Assembly: GCA_050084515.1 (NCBI GenBank)
Contig: CM114275.1
Span: 27,962,001 to 28,026,000 of the forward strand
Reading direction: 5' to 3'
DNA: 64,000 nt
DNA from: Blasia pusilla
Lineage: Eukaryota; Marchantiophyta; Marchantiopsida; Blasiales
A program made the position numbers and the translations under genes. The notes beneath the pieces are model-generated. The model searched no databases and had not been told where the DNA came from. It saw nothing but the letters and a program-made list of their open reading frames with translations. Position 1 is the first letter of the stretch. Each line of letters begins with the position of its first letter. Of the stretch, positions 35,394-46,980 are shown piece after piece.

Positions 35394-36893
35394 CTAGCGC
35401 TCCATGACCGCAATCGGTATCTCGTGGCAGGGTGGTCCGACCAGCTTTAACATGTTACTCCAGTAATCCTTGCTCGCCATTTGACTCACGTCTGGCCAGT
35501 TGCTTACAGAGGGTTCTGATTTGTGCGAGCCCATGGCACTGTCAACCAGATCCAGCAACATTTCGGGCGGCAGCAGTGAGCCGTAGCTACTGCTGCTCTC
35601 GTCCTCGCTAAGTACACTGCAACTGCGTCCATCGCTGTCAGAGGGGATGGCTGAATCTAGTTGGACCAGGGGTTGCTGCCACAACGATCCTTGCGCGCTT
35701 ACAGCTTCATCAGCAAATCCTGACCCAGGAAACATTGATCCCTCAGACATAAGTCCGGGAAAGGAAGTCACTGATGCACTGTTCTGCAGAAGCCTCTCGC
35801 ATTGCAGAAGGGCCTCACCATTTACCAGAGTATCTGGCGAACTGTAAGAGCTATCCTGTCCATCGAAAGGGCGCAAGGTGGAGGTGGGAGACATCATCTG
35901 TTCCATTTGTGCGTTCATCGGTGTGTTGTTCGATGCAGACATCGAGTTTATGTGATTGAGTAGAAGCGCGGCCCCAGCTGAATCGAAATCTAGAGGTGCA
36001 GCGGCAGAAGACGTAGGGGTGCAACTTCTACTCAACTCGTTCGAGTTCACTTGGGACTGCATTGATTGCTCCCAGTGCTGTACGAATGATGGTAACTGGA
36101 CTGAGGGCAAATCGCTGCGCAAAGGACCAGTCACTTGCGCTTTCCACGAACGCAAGAAAGTATCAGGCGATGTCCGTCTCGCCAGCCGGGCTTCTGCTTC
36201 CAAACGAGCACTGTCCCACTGAGCGAGGTGACTAAGCTTGGAGCACAGAAGAGGTGGAGACTGTGTCGCTTTGTGTGTGACTGGGTCGATGCCCATGTGT
36301 AACAGACGCTTCTTAAGGTGAGTGTTCCAGTAATTTTTTATTTCGTTGTCCGTGCGTCCAGCCAAGTGGGCGGCAATGGCAGACCATCTGCACATACGTT
36401 CGAATGCACTCATGAGACGATTGCAATCTGCTCACAATCCGGCGAAGACGATTGCAATTGAGCTGTAAGCCTCAAGTGCAGACAGAAGTAGCAGGCAGGA
36501 AATCCTTACCGATTGCCAAGGATGGCGTGCAAGTGAATGATGAGCTGCTCTTCATCGAGAGAGAAGCGACCTCTCTTAATGTCCGGCCTCAAATAGTTGG
36601 TCCACCGTAAGCGACAACTCTTCCCACATCGTAAGAGACCTGCAATTTTTAAACGAAAGGCTCAGAATACTGTTCCGAAAATCGATGCTTACCAATGTCG
36701 AACTCTGCAAGCAACATACGGAGGCACATCGGAGAATCCACAGCCTTCACGAGCACGTACCGGCGTGTTTCGGAAGCGCCCGCCAGCTACCGTGTCCGTG
36801 GCGCTGAATATAGGCGACGAGCTTCTGATCCTCGTCTGGTGTCCAGGGTCCTTTCTTCAAGCCCTGCTTGTCGCAGCATGGTGCTCGACCCAT
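35394..36893 (-). CDS. R2R3-MYB transcription factor, subgroup 9 (MIXTA-like), three exons
   Basis: Sequence-specific nuclear DNA-binding regulator. I reconstructed three coding exons: 36893-36761 (133 nt), 36639-36510 (130 nt) and 36387-35394 (994 nt with stop), separated by GT-AG introns of 121 and 122 nt; the product is 418 residues. The start is fixed by the near-universal plant opening [10 protein letters not shown]2 has Trp 17, 37 and 57; R3 has Phe 70, Trp 89 and Trp 108; the R3 end reads [19 protein letters not shown]. One oddity is HLAGR where most relatives have HLPGR. After the MYB domain, GIDPVTHK (120-127) and [14 protein letters not shown] (143-156) are the subgroup 9A/MIXTA signature. 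The C-terminus is Ser/acidic-rich and ends with a conserved-looking [10 protein letters not shown] block. No bHLH-interaction motif is visible in R3. Known family role: control of epidermal cell outgrowth and cuticle genes; that role here is inferred. The reading frame is intact through all exons. Family assignment is very secure; the exact orthologue is not. Confidence 0.96.
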
Positions 36894-36960
36894 TGCTCAA
36901 TCTCACTTGGAACTGACTCCTCGTCTACGCCCAATCGAAGAGGTCTCCTCTCCGCCTGTC

Positions 36961-37000
36961 TGTGTGTGTGTCTCTCTCTCTCTCTCTCTCTTCCTCTCTC
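36961..37000 (-). promoter_or_regulatory. GA/CA-rich microsatellite in the MYB 5' leader region
   Basis: On the plus strand this is a TG run followed by a TC run, so on the MYB strand it reads GA-rich then CA-rich. It ends about 67 bp before the MYB start codon, where plant 5' leaders often carry GA/CT tracts. A role in transcription or translation is inference from position only. Confidence 0.5.
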
Positions 37001-37006
37001 GTTCAA

Positions 37007-37600
37007 TGTATGCCCGATTACGAAAGCCTGGTCTCTCTTGTATCCCCACGATGATGGCAAACAGTGTGCACAAGACAAATGAAAGACAAGGCCCGAGATT
37101 CGGATCTATGCAGCCTCTCCGAGTCCTCCCGGCGTAGAATGAGAACGCAACGAGCTCCTCTCTTCAATTTTGTGCCTGTCTATGGGCCGGTGCAGGGCCT
37201 AACTGGTTTCTATCTCCCTCTCGCTCCTGGATATAGCCTGTGTCCCTTCCGGTGTGCGCTTTCCCCCCAAGCTATAGCCTCTATTATGCTCTCCGGCCCA
37301 GCCGTGGCCTGGAATCTCTCGGCAACCCACCCTATATTATCACCCTAATCGTAATTATCAACATCTTTACGAGAGGTCGTGCCGGTAACTCCTGCCCCTC
37401 CCATATACACCCCGCGACTCTGCGCGATCGCACCAGCTTTAACGACGACGACGATCAGAAGGGGGAGAAACAAGCGCAGATGTGCCTAGCGCCTACTGAC
37501 TGCGTCTCCTTTGGCAGTCCCCGGCTACCCTCCTCCGCCGGCCGTGCTTACACCAGTCAACTCCTCGCGGTCCAGTCAGAACCGTCCGATCGCGCCACGT
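37007..37600. other. Proximal MYB upstream sequence, no gene seen
   Basis: GC-rich unique-looking sequence between the leader microsatellite and the G-box cluster. It includes part of a long plus-strand open frame (37240-38013) that resembles no protein I know and overlaps the G-boxes, so I treat that frame as chance. Confidence 0.4.
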
Positions 37601-38010
37601 CACGTGCGCTTGACAAAGATAGCTGCCGGGGAGTTCGCGCAGTCTTGTCGGAAGTAAAACCCGGGTGGCCACGAGGGTTACCTAGGATCACCTTGGACGT
37701 GCCGGTAATTTTTATGCCGGGCTGGGATCGCACATCTAATGTGGAGCAGCTCTACTTTCCACGTGGCACAGGACGATTGTGCCTTGGCCTACCACCGAAG
37801 AATGCGCTGCTGTCGGTCACTAACCGTGATGTGTCCCTCGGCACCCGCTTACCCAGGAGGTTACGTCTTCGCAACGCCGGTCGGGAAATCGACGGCCTGC
37901 TCGGCTGGAATGAGATGCCGGGAATCTCTTATCGGCGGCGCCAAACGGCGTTCAGTTTAGAGTCCGTTGACTTGGGGTCCAACGTACCAAAGTCCAGAGG
38001 CTGCCACGTG
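37601..38010 (-). promoter_or_regulatory. Upstream region of the MYB gene with three G-boxes
   Basis: The palindrome CACGTG occurs at 37601-37606, 37760-37765 and 38005-38010, about 710, 870 and 1110 bp upstream of the MYB start codon. The first is preceded by another ACGT core. CACGTG is the core site of plant bHLH and bZIP factors (light and abscisic-acid responses). Three copies in 410 bp is more than expected by chance, but the DNA is GC-rich here, and regulation is inferred. I could not place a convincing TATA box for the MYB gene. Confidence 0.45.
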
Positions 38011-38880
38011 TAGAAATTTAGAATTTTTTAAGTCCGACCCAACTCACTAACTAAATAATGGTTTTTAAACGTGGAGGTAATTAAATTGCGGAGATACTCC
38101 AGGGCTATCCTTTCAGCATTCACCACTTGGCATTTTCAGGCCGCCCGATATCTCACTAGTGCCGAACTTGCTGCTAGAGAGATTTCCGCAGATTTTGCGG
38201 CTCTACACCGCAACCCGGAGGGAGACAGTTACGGTACCGAGTACAGTAAATCTTGGAACTTCCAGTATCCCTCCGCTTCGTACAGGAACTTCCATGAGCT
38301 ACCCGGCGGCCCTGGCCTCAACGCTCGCGCGGTAGTAGAACACTCATCTAGAAGCTCGGAGAGGTGATTGCGCCCATTCCAGCGCCTGCAGAAATTCATA
38401 ATCTTTTCTCAGGATTGACTTTCGGTTCTTAAAGGACGGAGAAGCGGACTATAATCAATTTGCGGATAAAAGTTAATAAAGCGCCGGAGGAGTGAGGGAG
38501 GGGACGGGAAAGGGGGAGTGGAAGTGGAAGGAGAGAGGCCCGGGAAGGGATGGCGGTGGCGGTGGCGGTGGCGGGTGAGGCTGGGAGTAGATTGTGGGAC
38601 TGGGAGTAATGTAAACCGGGCCGGCATTCCAGTTTTCCAATTTGGCTATGCCTCGTAAGCTCGTCCTTTCTTCCAGACGTTAAGCGACTTCAGTCCTTTC
38701 CTCTAGTTGGTGATTGAAAGCAAAGGCTGTTGGCTCGCTGGCTGTCAGCTTAAAATCCGCTAAAGTTGGCAGGACTCAGACATGATGCATCGAGAAGCTC
38801 GAGAAAAGAGAGGAGGACACGACGCATTGAAGCGTAGAAGGCCTGGGATGGGAAGAAGACTAGAAGTCGAAGGAACTTGG

Positions 38881-38986
38881 GAACAAAACCCCATAAAAAC
38901 CTTCCAATAATCTATGGAGAGCTCGGTAGGGAGTCTACTAGGGACTCACGAAGTTAGGAACAAAACCCCATAAAAACCTTCCAGTA
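38881..38986 (+). repeat. Direct repeat, about 78-bp spacing
   Basis: GAACAAAACCCCATAAAAAC followed by CTTCCA occurs at about 38880 and about 38958, each preceded by an AACTTGG / AAGTTAG segment. Confidence 0.85.
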
Positions 38987-41900
38987 TTGTCTGACGAACC
39001 CAAATATTATGAAGAGACGAGGAACTTAGGAAGAGGAGGAGGAGGACTATGGAGGAGGGCGAGCTCTCCTAGGGAATAGCCATTGCGGCCGCGAGGGATC
39101 AGGGATTCAGGGATGTCACTGGAGCGGGAGCTGCAACATGGTGCGCAAGAGCATGCATGTTGATTGTTAGCAGGGTTTCTTGTGAGCGAATAATGATAAT
39201 TGAACTGTAGATACGGTGGAATTATTGATGGCTATGTGCGGGCAGTTTGATTGGTGTGCTCGTAGGGCACTGTTTTTCGAGTAAGGAAGCTTTGATGAGC
39301 CAACTCAATGCAGATCAAATGAATTGGGTTTGTGGGGATTTGGGATGGGAAGGAGGTCTAGACGTGCCCTGCAAGTGATTGGGAGGTGAAGGCGGAAGGA
39401 AACTGCGCAAGAGGATAGCATCTGGAATCAAAGCAAGAGAATGTTAAACCTCCCAGGCGCTCTTGTTTTCCTCCTCAGGCGGGCAAGGCAGTTTAGTTAA
39501 CCTCGTCTAGTCGGACGGTCAAGAGAGAGTAGCGTTTACTGTGGGGGCTTGGATTGTGTTGGGTTGGAACTGTGCTTGGCTGATGTAGTACAGCGGCGGC
39601 GGCGGCGTCTTGGGAACGCCAAACAAGAAGAGCGAAGGCCTAAAGAAGAGAAGGAAATCCGGACGTAGTCAGGTTTACCGATGTTTACTCCCGTCCGTCC
39701 CTTCATTCGTGCGCCGAGACCGCTAGATTTCGAGAGCTCTAAGAATCATCAATGGCACGTTGATTTCTCCTTTTGGTCCTGAACTTTCCTTTTCGCAGAG
39801 GTCTTGCAGCCCCAATAAATGAGTAAGATTGCGATCTGCTAGACCTAAAAGGCTGATGAGCAATGAACAAATCCCAGACGCCACACTCAACGCATGAGGA
39901 ATGCAAGGCTTTCCAAAAAGAGATCGCAACATCATTACCCTCCAATTTCAAAGCCTTTCGGCTTGATAATTGTCCGCTGAGCTCATTGCATCGACTTCGA
40001 TATGACGCCCCTTGACATCCCTAAAACTGTTTATGTGGGCATTTCTTTCCTTTCCAGACCGTGTTTCACTGGCCACCACGTCGTGACAGGTGCTCCTCTT
40101 TTCTCAAAACCGTGATCTTGACCGGGAATAGGCACATCGATGATCGCTCTACTTTATCTAGAAGACCCAAGTACGGGCCATACAGTCGTAGTCTAAACAC
40201 GAACGGCACCTGTGTATTCAGACACACATAACCTAAACGTGCTGCTGTGCAAGGGCTCAATATACTAGCGGTTCGCGAATCCCTGGAGCTGCTTTTACGG
40301 CTTATCTTACATGTGCCGGGTGACCGGGTCCTTCAAAAGAGGAGCGCACCGCCATCGGTGGAATGAGGTCTTCGCTTAAAAACGAGATCATTTCCCACCC
40401 TCTCCCGCCTCCGCTTGCCCCGTTGTTTACTCTTCCCAACCGGCCCACCGCTAACGACGATCAGGCGGTGTCGACAAAATATGTCAGTTCATTATCTACT
40501 TGAAGCGACATGAACCCCACTTGATATTCCGAGATGTTGAAAAGATGGAAATGCAGCAGACCGCATCTTTTCCCGTCTCTGGCCGGCGGTTGACCAGGGT
40601 TCCAGGCTCCTACTGAAATTGTAGGAAGTGCACATGCCATAGCTAGCTATAAGCTAGGGTTGAGGAGTGGAGGCGGGCCGTAATTCCCATGCTATTCTGT
40701 AATGCACTGGCGCCGGATGGAGAAACCCGCTGCTGCGAGTTGTCCGATATGGCGCAACTGATTGGTTATGACATCATGTAACCAAATGATGTGGGTAGTT
40801 TGGCATTCGCAAGTCTAGTACAAGTTATTTCTACGGAATAGAAATCATCAGCTAATCGATTCGGTAATTTCGTTTCACTTTGTTGTAGATTGAGAATATG
40901 CTTCCCCACCTCTAATCCTTGTCCAACAGCCAGTAACACCGAAGGCTGGTCACGAATGGCCAGAGGAGAGGAGAGTTATCAATGATCGTTACAGGATGGA
41001 CAAGGTGAAAAGGAGAGCGGGGACTGGCCACGTGATAACGAACTTCACCATAAAGTCTTGCTTATAGGGATGTGTACGATGGTGACCAGGTATTCAAATC
41101 GCTTAATTGGGTCCCCTTTCTCGAAGACTGATGGTAACGCCGCCGATGCAGTGATTATCAAACTTCCACTGCGGAGTGCGGACGCTCTTCGCACGCACAG
41201 GCGAAGAAAGAAACACACGGCGACTGGGGCGGGTCTACGGACGGACGAATGGATAGAAGGACGGAGAAACCAACAGCGATCGAGTTGCCGCTGCTCTGGA
41301 AAGACCGGCGAGCATTGAACTATACTATAGTTGCCCTATAGTCGCTGCTTTATTGAAGGTCGGCATTACAGGCCAAGCCGGTTACCGTAAAGCCCCACAA
41401 CAGCACGAATGAGCATGTCGGTCAGATCAGCTTTGCATCGATGGGATCGCCAGTGAAGGTCATGATATCACTAAATCATGTGGGAACCAAAGCGATGAGT
41501 ATTGATGCAGAATCACCCCTGAATAGTCTAGTCAGTCTCGAGCAGTCCGTCAGCGGGCCTTGAGCGTCACTTATGAGAATCCTTACAAAGAACGGTATCG
41601 TCTGGACTCTAGGGCCCAGCACCACGGCCTCCCTTGCAGCTCAGTTGCACTTCCCCCAGTTCTCTTCCAAGCGCTTACGTAGTGCAGCAGTAGTGCCGCC
41701 CTGGCGCTGTGGCTGCCCATTTCCAAGAAATGAGGGGAAGCTCGCAGGGAAGTTTTGAGTCCGCTTCGCAAAAAAAAATAGAGCTATTAAGCGATGGGAC
41801 AGCATCATTAAGGCGACTAAGGTCCACGCGTCAGTCACGTTCGTGCTCTTTGCAGCTAGCTTCGCCCGCTTAGTAAACATTACTTCAATGCGTAGAGACA

Positions 41901-42781
41901 GAAGTAGACTTATGACTTACTTCCACTCTTGGGCAACATCTGGGTTTGCTGCTTTTGCAGCCCTACCTTCTATATTCCGGCTCCAATTTGTACCATAAGT
42001 AAAAGCAGCCAGTCTGCCACAGTCTGACCACTCATAAGATAATCTGGACTCTGGAGTCTGGGCTCTGGGGAATCCTTACGCCTACAACTTTTCTTTGCTA
42101 TACATGGCGATCGAGTGGTGTACAGTAGTACACGGTCTGCAATCCGGAGCAGCAATCGCTTGTACGAGTTATCATGTGTCATAGATGGGCGCCAGCGGCA
42201 AAAGATGATGCGACCTATGATGTGCAAGGAATATTTCCCTGTCGTTGAACATACCCAGCGTTTTAAGTTCTCGCTGTACTATATTAGGTCTGAAGAAGTG
42301 TCGACGATAAATACCAGACCCGGGGAAAGACGCACTAAGCCACCACTATCTTTCTCGCGTGTGTGCTCTGTCCTCGACGGATTCCCAGCTCGTCACGAAA
42401 CTTTTGTGCTCGCATGCCTAGACCAAAGGCCCGCCCGGGATAGAGCAACACAGATGCGAGAACTGGACAGTGCAAAGCATAGCCATCCCATGACTACGAT
42501 CTAACGGTTCAGCGTTATGGTCTCCAACTGCCACCCCCGGTTGTCTTGGAGTCTCATATGTCTTGCAGACTTCGACTTGTAATCTTCTGGCTATTTGGCC
42601 TGTATGTATAATGATATTAGTTCAGGAATGGCTACTCAGGAATAAAATTTGAAAGTGTAATTGATCTGTAGAGATAATGTAATCCACTACCGAGCGGTGT
42701 CAAGCGGGAACGAGAGGGGTAGGTGATTGCTCTCCTTTCAGTGGGCCTGGCCCGGTGATTCTTCGGATCATCATCAGATAA

Positions 42782-42908
42782 AAGTTTATCCCGTGAGCAA
42801 ATGTGATTCTGTGATTTGCTTCTGAGGGATTAAACCCTCACGGAACCAAACTCTCGCCGAAGAGCGAAATCGCTCGTGAAGCAGACCTGCTTAGTTTGGG
42901 ATAAACTT
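42782..42908 (+). ncRNA. Candidate multi-stem folded RNA (or cruciform DNA)
   Basis: A perfect 11-bp outer stem, AAGTTTATCCC (42782-42792) with GGGATAAACTT (42898-42908), closes a 105-base interior that itself holds several perfect stems: GCAAAT/ATTTGC, TGAGGG/CCCTCA, CCGTGAG/CTCACGG, CCAAACT/AGTTTGG and GAGCGA/TCGCTC. Some are mutually exclusive, which suggests alternative folds. I do not recognise a known RNA class: hammerhead core, TPP riboswitch, snRNA and tRNA boxes are all absent. The strand is not determined by symmetry; plus is given arbitrarily. Confidence 0.4.
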
Positions 42909-45900
42909 ACCAATCGAAGGACGGTAACTTCACAGAAAACCCGGGGAAATGAATTCTCGGTCGGTCACATACAGATGGGCCTGGCAAACCTCCCGACGGT
43001 TGTGTAGGACGAGATGAGAGAGAAGGTGGGGTGGGATGGGATGTATCTGACTCGGACGGGGATCGGGAACCACAGTCCGGACCAATGTATTCATATTTTT
43101 TTATGGGTTGATTTCAAATTTTACAACATAAACCATACCGCAAAGTTTCAAAAGTTTAACAGCTCGTCTCGGAAATCTTGAAAGTTAATCGCGAAGAACG
43201 CCGGTACTAAGGGAGAAGAAAACTTCGCGGGACAGTGCAGAGAGCGCGTGTTGCGCAGAAGAGTTGCAGGCGATCATAATGAATGATAACGAAGATCTCA
43301 GTGACGATTGAAGAGGGTCAATGAATGCTAGCGTTGACGATTGTCCCCTCCATGGGCCAAAACCCCGTGCCGCGAAGCTGCGCTCTCTGCTTCCGCGTCG
43401 ACGCGTCAACGCTCTTTCTTGCTGTCAATGCTGGCGCAGGAAGCGCCCCCCAACCGGTCAGGACGGGAGTCACGGGACGGATTGAACGGCCCTGAAAGCC
43501 TCGCCTCCCTCGCCTCCTCTTTTCTGAATATTCACGGTCATCTTGCGATCCGCTGGAACTTTCATTACAGGGACAACTTCCAACATACACGATGGCGATT
43601 GTCCTACGGTCCCACGTCGTTTTACCCCTCTCTTCTCTCTCTGTGGGTGCCCTCTTTTGGAATCTCCAACCGACATCTTCCTCGTCGTCAACCCCTACCC
43701 TAGCGGTGGAGTTGAAAGTACCACTGTCAGCCACCACGCTAAACCGCTCCCCACACCATTGTTTCGATGCCGCGGTCTGCCATACGGTGCTGGTAGTTAC
43801 TTGTCACCCCCAGCGTCAAGTGGAGAGTACTGTACCGCACCGTCCCTCCCGTAATGTCCTTCTACACATGGATGGTGTCTCCAACTCTGGCACCACCTCT
43901 GCTTGTCCTCGTCCTGCCCCCAATTCCCCATTATTCTGCGTCCCTTCGCTCGTCTCTTGCTTACTTCGCTTGCGAGGTCATCCCCCACTCACCAGGTGCA
44001 TTCATCACCGACGGTTTTGCTAGAAGGAAGAATCTTCTCCTAGGTTTTTAAAGTGTCCGAGGTACAAAGTGCCTGTCCTCTTGTTATGGCGACCTTTTAC
44101 CTTTCCATGTGACTGTCTTCTTTGAAGATCTTCTTATTTCCAGGATGGTGCACATGGATCGCTCGGACCGAAACAGAAATATCGACCATACCTGGCCACG
44201 CACATGTGAATCCACGGTGGTGTAATATCGGTGTATATCAACAACAAACACTACTGGAACTTGCCCGCTGGGCCTCTTGATGCACACTTGGAGGAAATAT
44301 AGGTGGACGACAACATGTTCGAGAAGTGAAGGAAGATGGATTACAGGGTTGGAATTCCAAAATCACACCCGGCGAATGGGAAACCTTTAAAATCTCACTT
44401 CACCGGAGGAAACATGGTCAAGGTGAAGGATAGTTAACAAATTATGATTAAGACCGGCGTTTCTTTGGCTTATTGGTTCCAAGATTGGTCTCAAAAATTT
44501 CTATATAATAGAATGAGGATGGGGTTCGAGGAAACCTCTTCATATGTTGACATCTGTCTTATAAGGGGTCATGTGGTGTTCACTTAAAAAATTCAATCAA
44601 AAGGAGAGAATTAAAGAATTAAAAGGAGAGAATTAAATGAAGAAGGAAAAGGAAGAATGGAGTATTTTGAAAATTTGAAGCAACCTTATAGGTAGTACTT
44701 TTTTAGACTATGGCCTTTGACTCCCACCTTTTGAGATTATCCACATTATTATAGTGACAAACCTCACTCCCACTTGATCATTCAATTTGAGCTCCGAGAC
44801 TGTATTTCTTTCATGGGTCCCTTTCAAAGGAATATCTTGACTCCCCGCAAGGTCCATTTCTGGTTTCCCTATCACTTCTTCCTGACTCCTGTAAATCGTG
44901 GTATTTCTCTCTCTTATTTCCACAAGCGAGGGTAGTGGACGCTGACAGCGGGTTTCCTGGATCAATCAATCTCCGGGGAAAAATGCGTGAAACCGCTCCT
45001 TGAGAACAGCTGATCACATCTGCGGCGATCTTTAAGACGAGACGCCCCTCCAATCCTCTCACGCTCGAAGATCCTCTTGGGGTGTACTCCACCGATAGTT
45101 GCGCCAAAAGACTCCTGATATCCGCTCCAATAGTACCGGCACTGTAGATATGAGTGATGTATTTATCGCTCGAGTGATTCTGCCCCACAAAGCTTCCCGG
45201 CATCGGTAAAAGCCGTCAGCGGATTCTTGTCCCCAAACTTACTTTAGCCTCCGAAACTACTCCACAACTACTTGAGCCGGCTCAATAAGCCAAAAAACGG
45301 AAATACCGTAACAAGAAATGAATAAAGAAAGGAATCTGGTGTGTCCCGAAATCATCTAGCCACAAGCAGTCCCTTTCTCTGGCGACTTATAGCCCAGGCA
45401 GCGCATAGTCCGAATGCATTCCCACCGAAAAATCACTCGAGCAGAATCCTGCCAAGAATACCTCTTCTCCACCTGGTACGCTGCCAAATCGTTGTCCATC
45501 TCCATTGATCCGCCGGGAAATCCTCCAGCAGCCTAGGCTAGCAACAAAACCTCTCTACTATTTCCTTTGCTAAGCCGCACTCGCGGATTAACTGTACATC
45601 CGTTCGGCATCCAATTGCCTCTCTACCGCTGCAGTCCGACCCGCGAACGGGTGACCGGCACAGTCTGCCACCAAAAAGGAAAAAGACGAACCGAACTGGA
45701 TGCACTCACTGCCCAATCGCTTGTCCAAATCAAAAGACAAAAGACGTCCAGCGTAGCTTCCGGGAGACTTCCTCCTCTCATGCACCTGCAGCTGTCCAGT
45801 CGTGGACTGTGGCGCCATACCAGGACCTCTCCATCATTGTCCGACCGCTACTTCTTTCGGCGCTAAATAAAGTGCCTCCTCGCCTCGCGCTGTCCGTGTT

Positions 45901-46099
45901 TGACCTTTCTCATCCATCCGTCTCAACGGAAACCATTCCATCCATGCCGACAATCCGTGGACCGAAATTTGAATCGTTGGTCCATTCATGAATGTAGAAG
46001 TAAGTACCCTCCCAAAAGTAACCACACGCATGACTCTCTCACCTCGCCATTCCCGTCTCCTCGTGCGTGGGAGTATCTATTTAGGAGTGAGACAAATGG

Positions 46100-46980
46100 G
46101 AAAACTCTCATCAAATAAAGATCCGAGAAAACAATTAGTATGATTGATTACTTAAATTGGTCCATATTTATATTATTATTGAATAGTATATTTATAAAAA
46201 CATTTCAATCAATAAATCCTTCGGAATCACTATAGATCCGGAAGAATTATGAAAAGTAATTTTCAAAATAATGTAAACCAGGGCTTACACTAGTAGATAT
46301 ATATTCATGGTATAATGGACGAATCCATATGCCGTTAGCAAACCCAAAATGGTAAGATAATAAGATAAAGTCCATAATGTCGGTAAAAGAAATTTCCTAA
46401 ACCTTATAAGGATGGTTAGAAAATATTAATCATTTTAAGTGAGGAGTGGAATTACATGGAATAGTCAAATATGATTTCTCTTCCAAGATTTACAAAAATA
46501 AAAATTATATTTTAATTTTAATTTAAAAATAGGTATTATTTTTGAAAATCCCTGTTAATTCATATTTCATATTTTGAGATAAATAAATAAATTTTAAAGG
46601 AAAAAACAAATTATTCATTTACTTAAAATTAATTCAGAATTTAGTTAGTGGATATTATTGTATTAAGAAGAACAGAAATAAGAGGAATTAACTTAAAGGC
46701 CCTTAAAGAACACTGTCTTTAAAATATTTAAACGTAATGGTTCAAAATGAAATTATTTAAGAGAGTTATACATTATTTTAAACTGAAATACAATTATTCT
46801 TTTACAATTTTGAAAAATAAGCATTATACTTAGATTTTAAAATGAAACATATTTCTAAATTATGAAAAGAGTTTATAATTTCTAAACATGCTAATTAAAA
46901 AATTCAATTTAGTACGCAAATGCGGGCATGCAAACTAGTACCCAAGGACCTGCCAAAAGAAACGCCGGAACTTTAAATAT
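46100..46980. other. AT-rich block inside the GC-richer island
   Basis: Composition drops abruptly to very AT-rich between about 46100 and 46980, then returns. No coding sequence or terminal repeats recognised; it may be an old insertion. Confidence 0.5.

Larger units (their letters stand above)
38011..46100. other. GC-richer non-coding flank upstream of the MYB gene
   Basis: No recognisable gene. It contains short GGTGGC (about 38550) and CGG (about 39593) runs, the direct repeat near 38.9 kb and the folded structure near 42.8 kb. Several open frames around 43.3-44.0 kb overlap each other on both strands and none looks like a known protein. Confidence 0.5.

Noticed and set aside
36597-37137. 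Plus-strand open frames over the MYB 5' exons
   Set aside because: They run antisense to exons 1-2 and the leader; the minus-strand exons are defined by MYB similarity and GT-AG splice sites.
42782-42908. Hammerhead ribozyme or TPP riboswitch as explanation for the folded segment
   Set aside because: The hammerhead core (CTGANGA with GAAA) and the TPP aptamer consensus (CTGAGA with the GGATAATGCCAGCG-type block) are absent.
43318-44023. Several overlapping open frames of 100-143 residues on both strands
   Set aside because: They overlap one another on both strands, are rich in Arg/Ser/Pro as expected of GC-rich non-coding DNA, and match no family I know.
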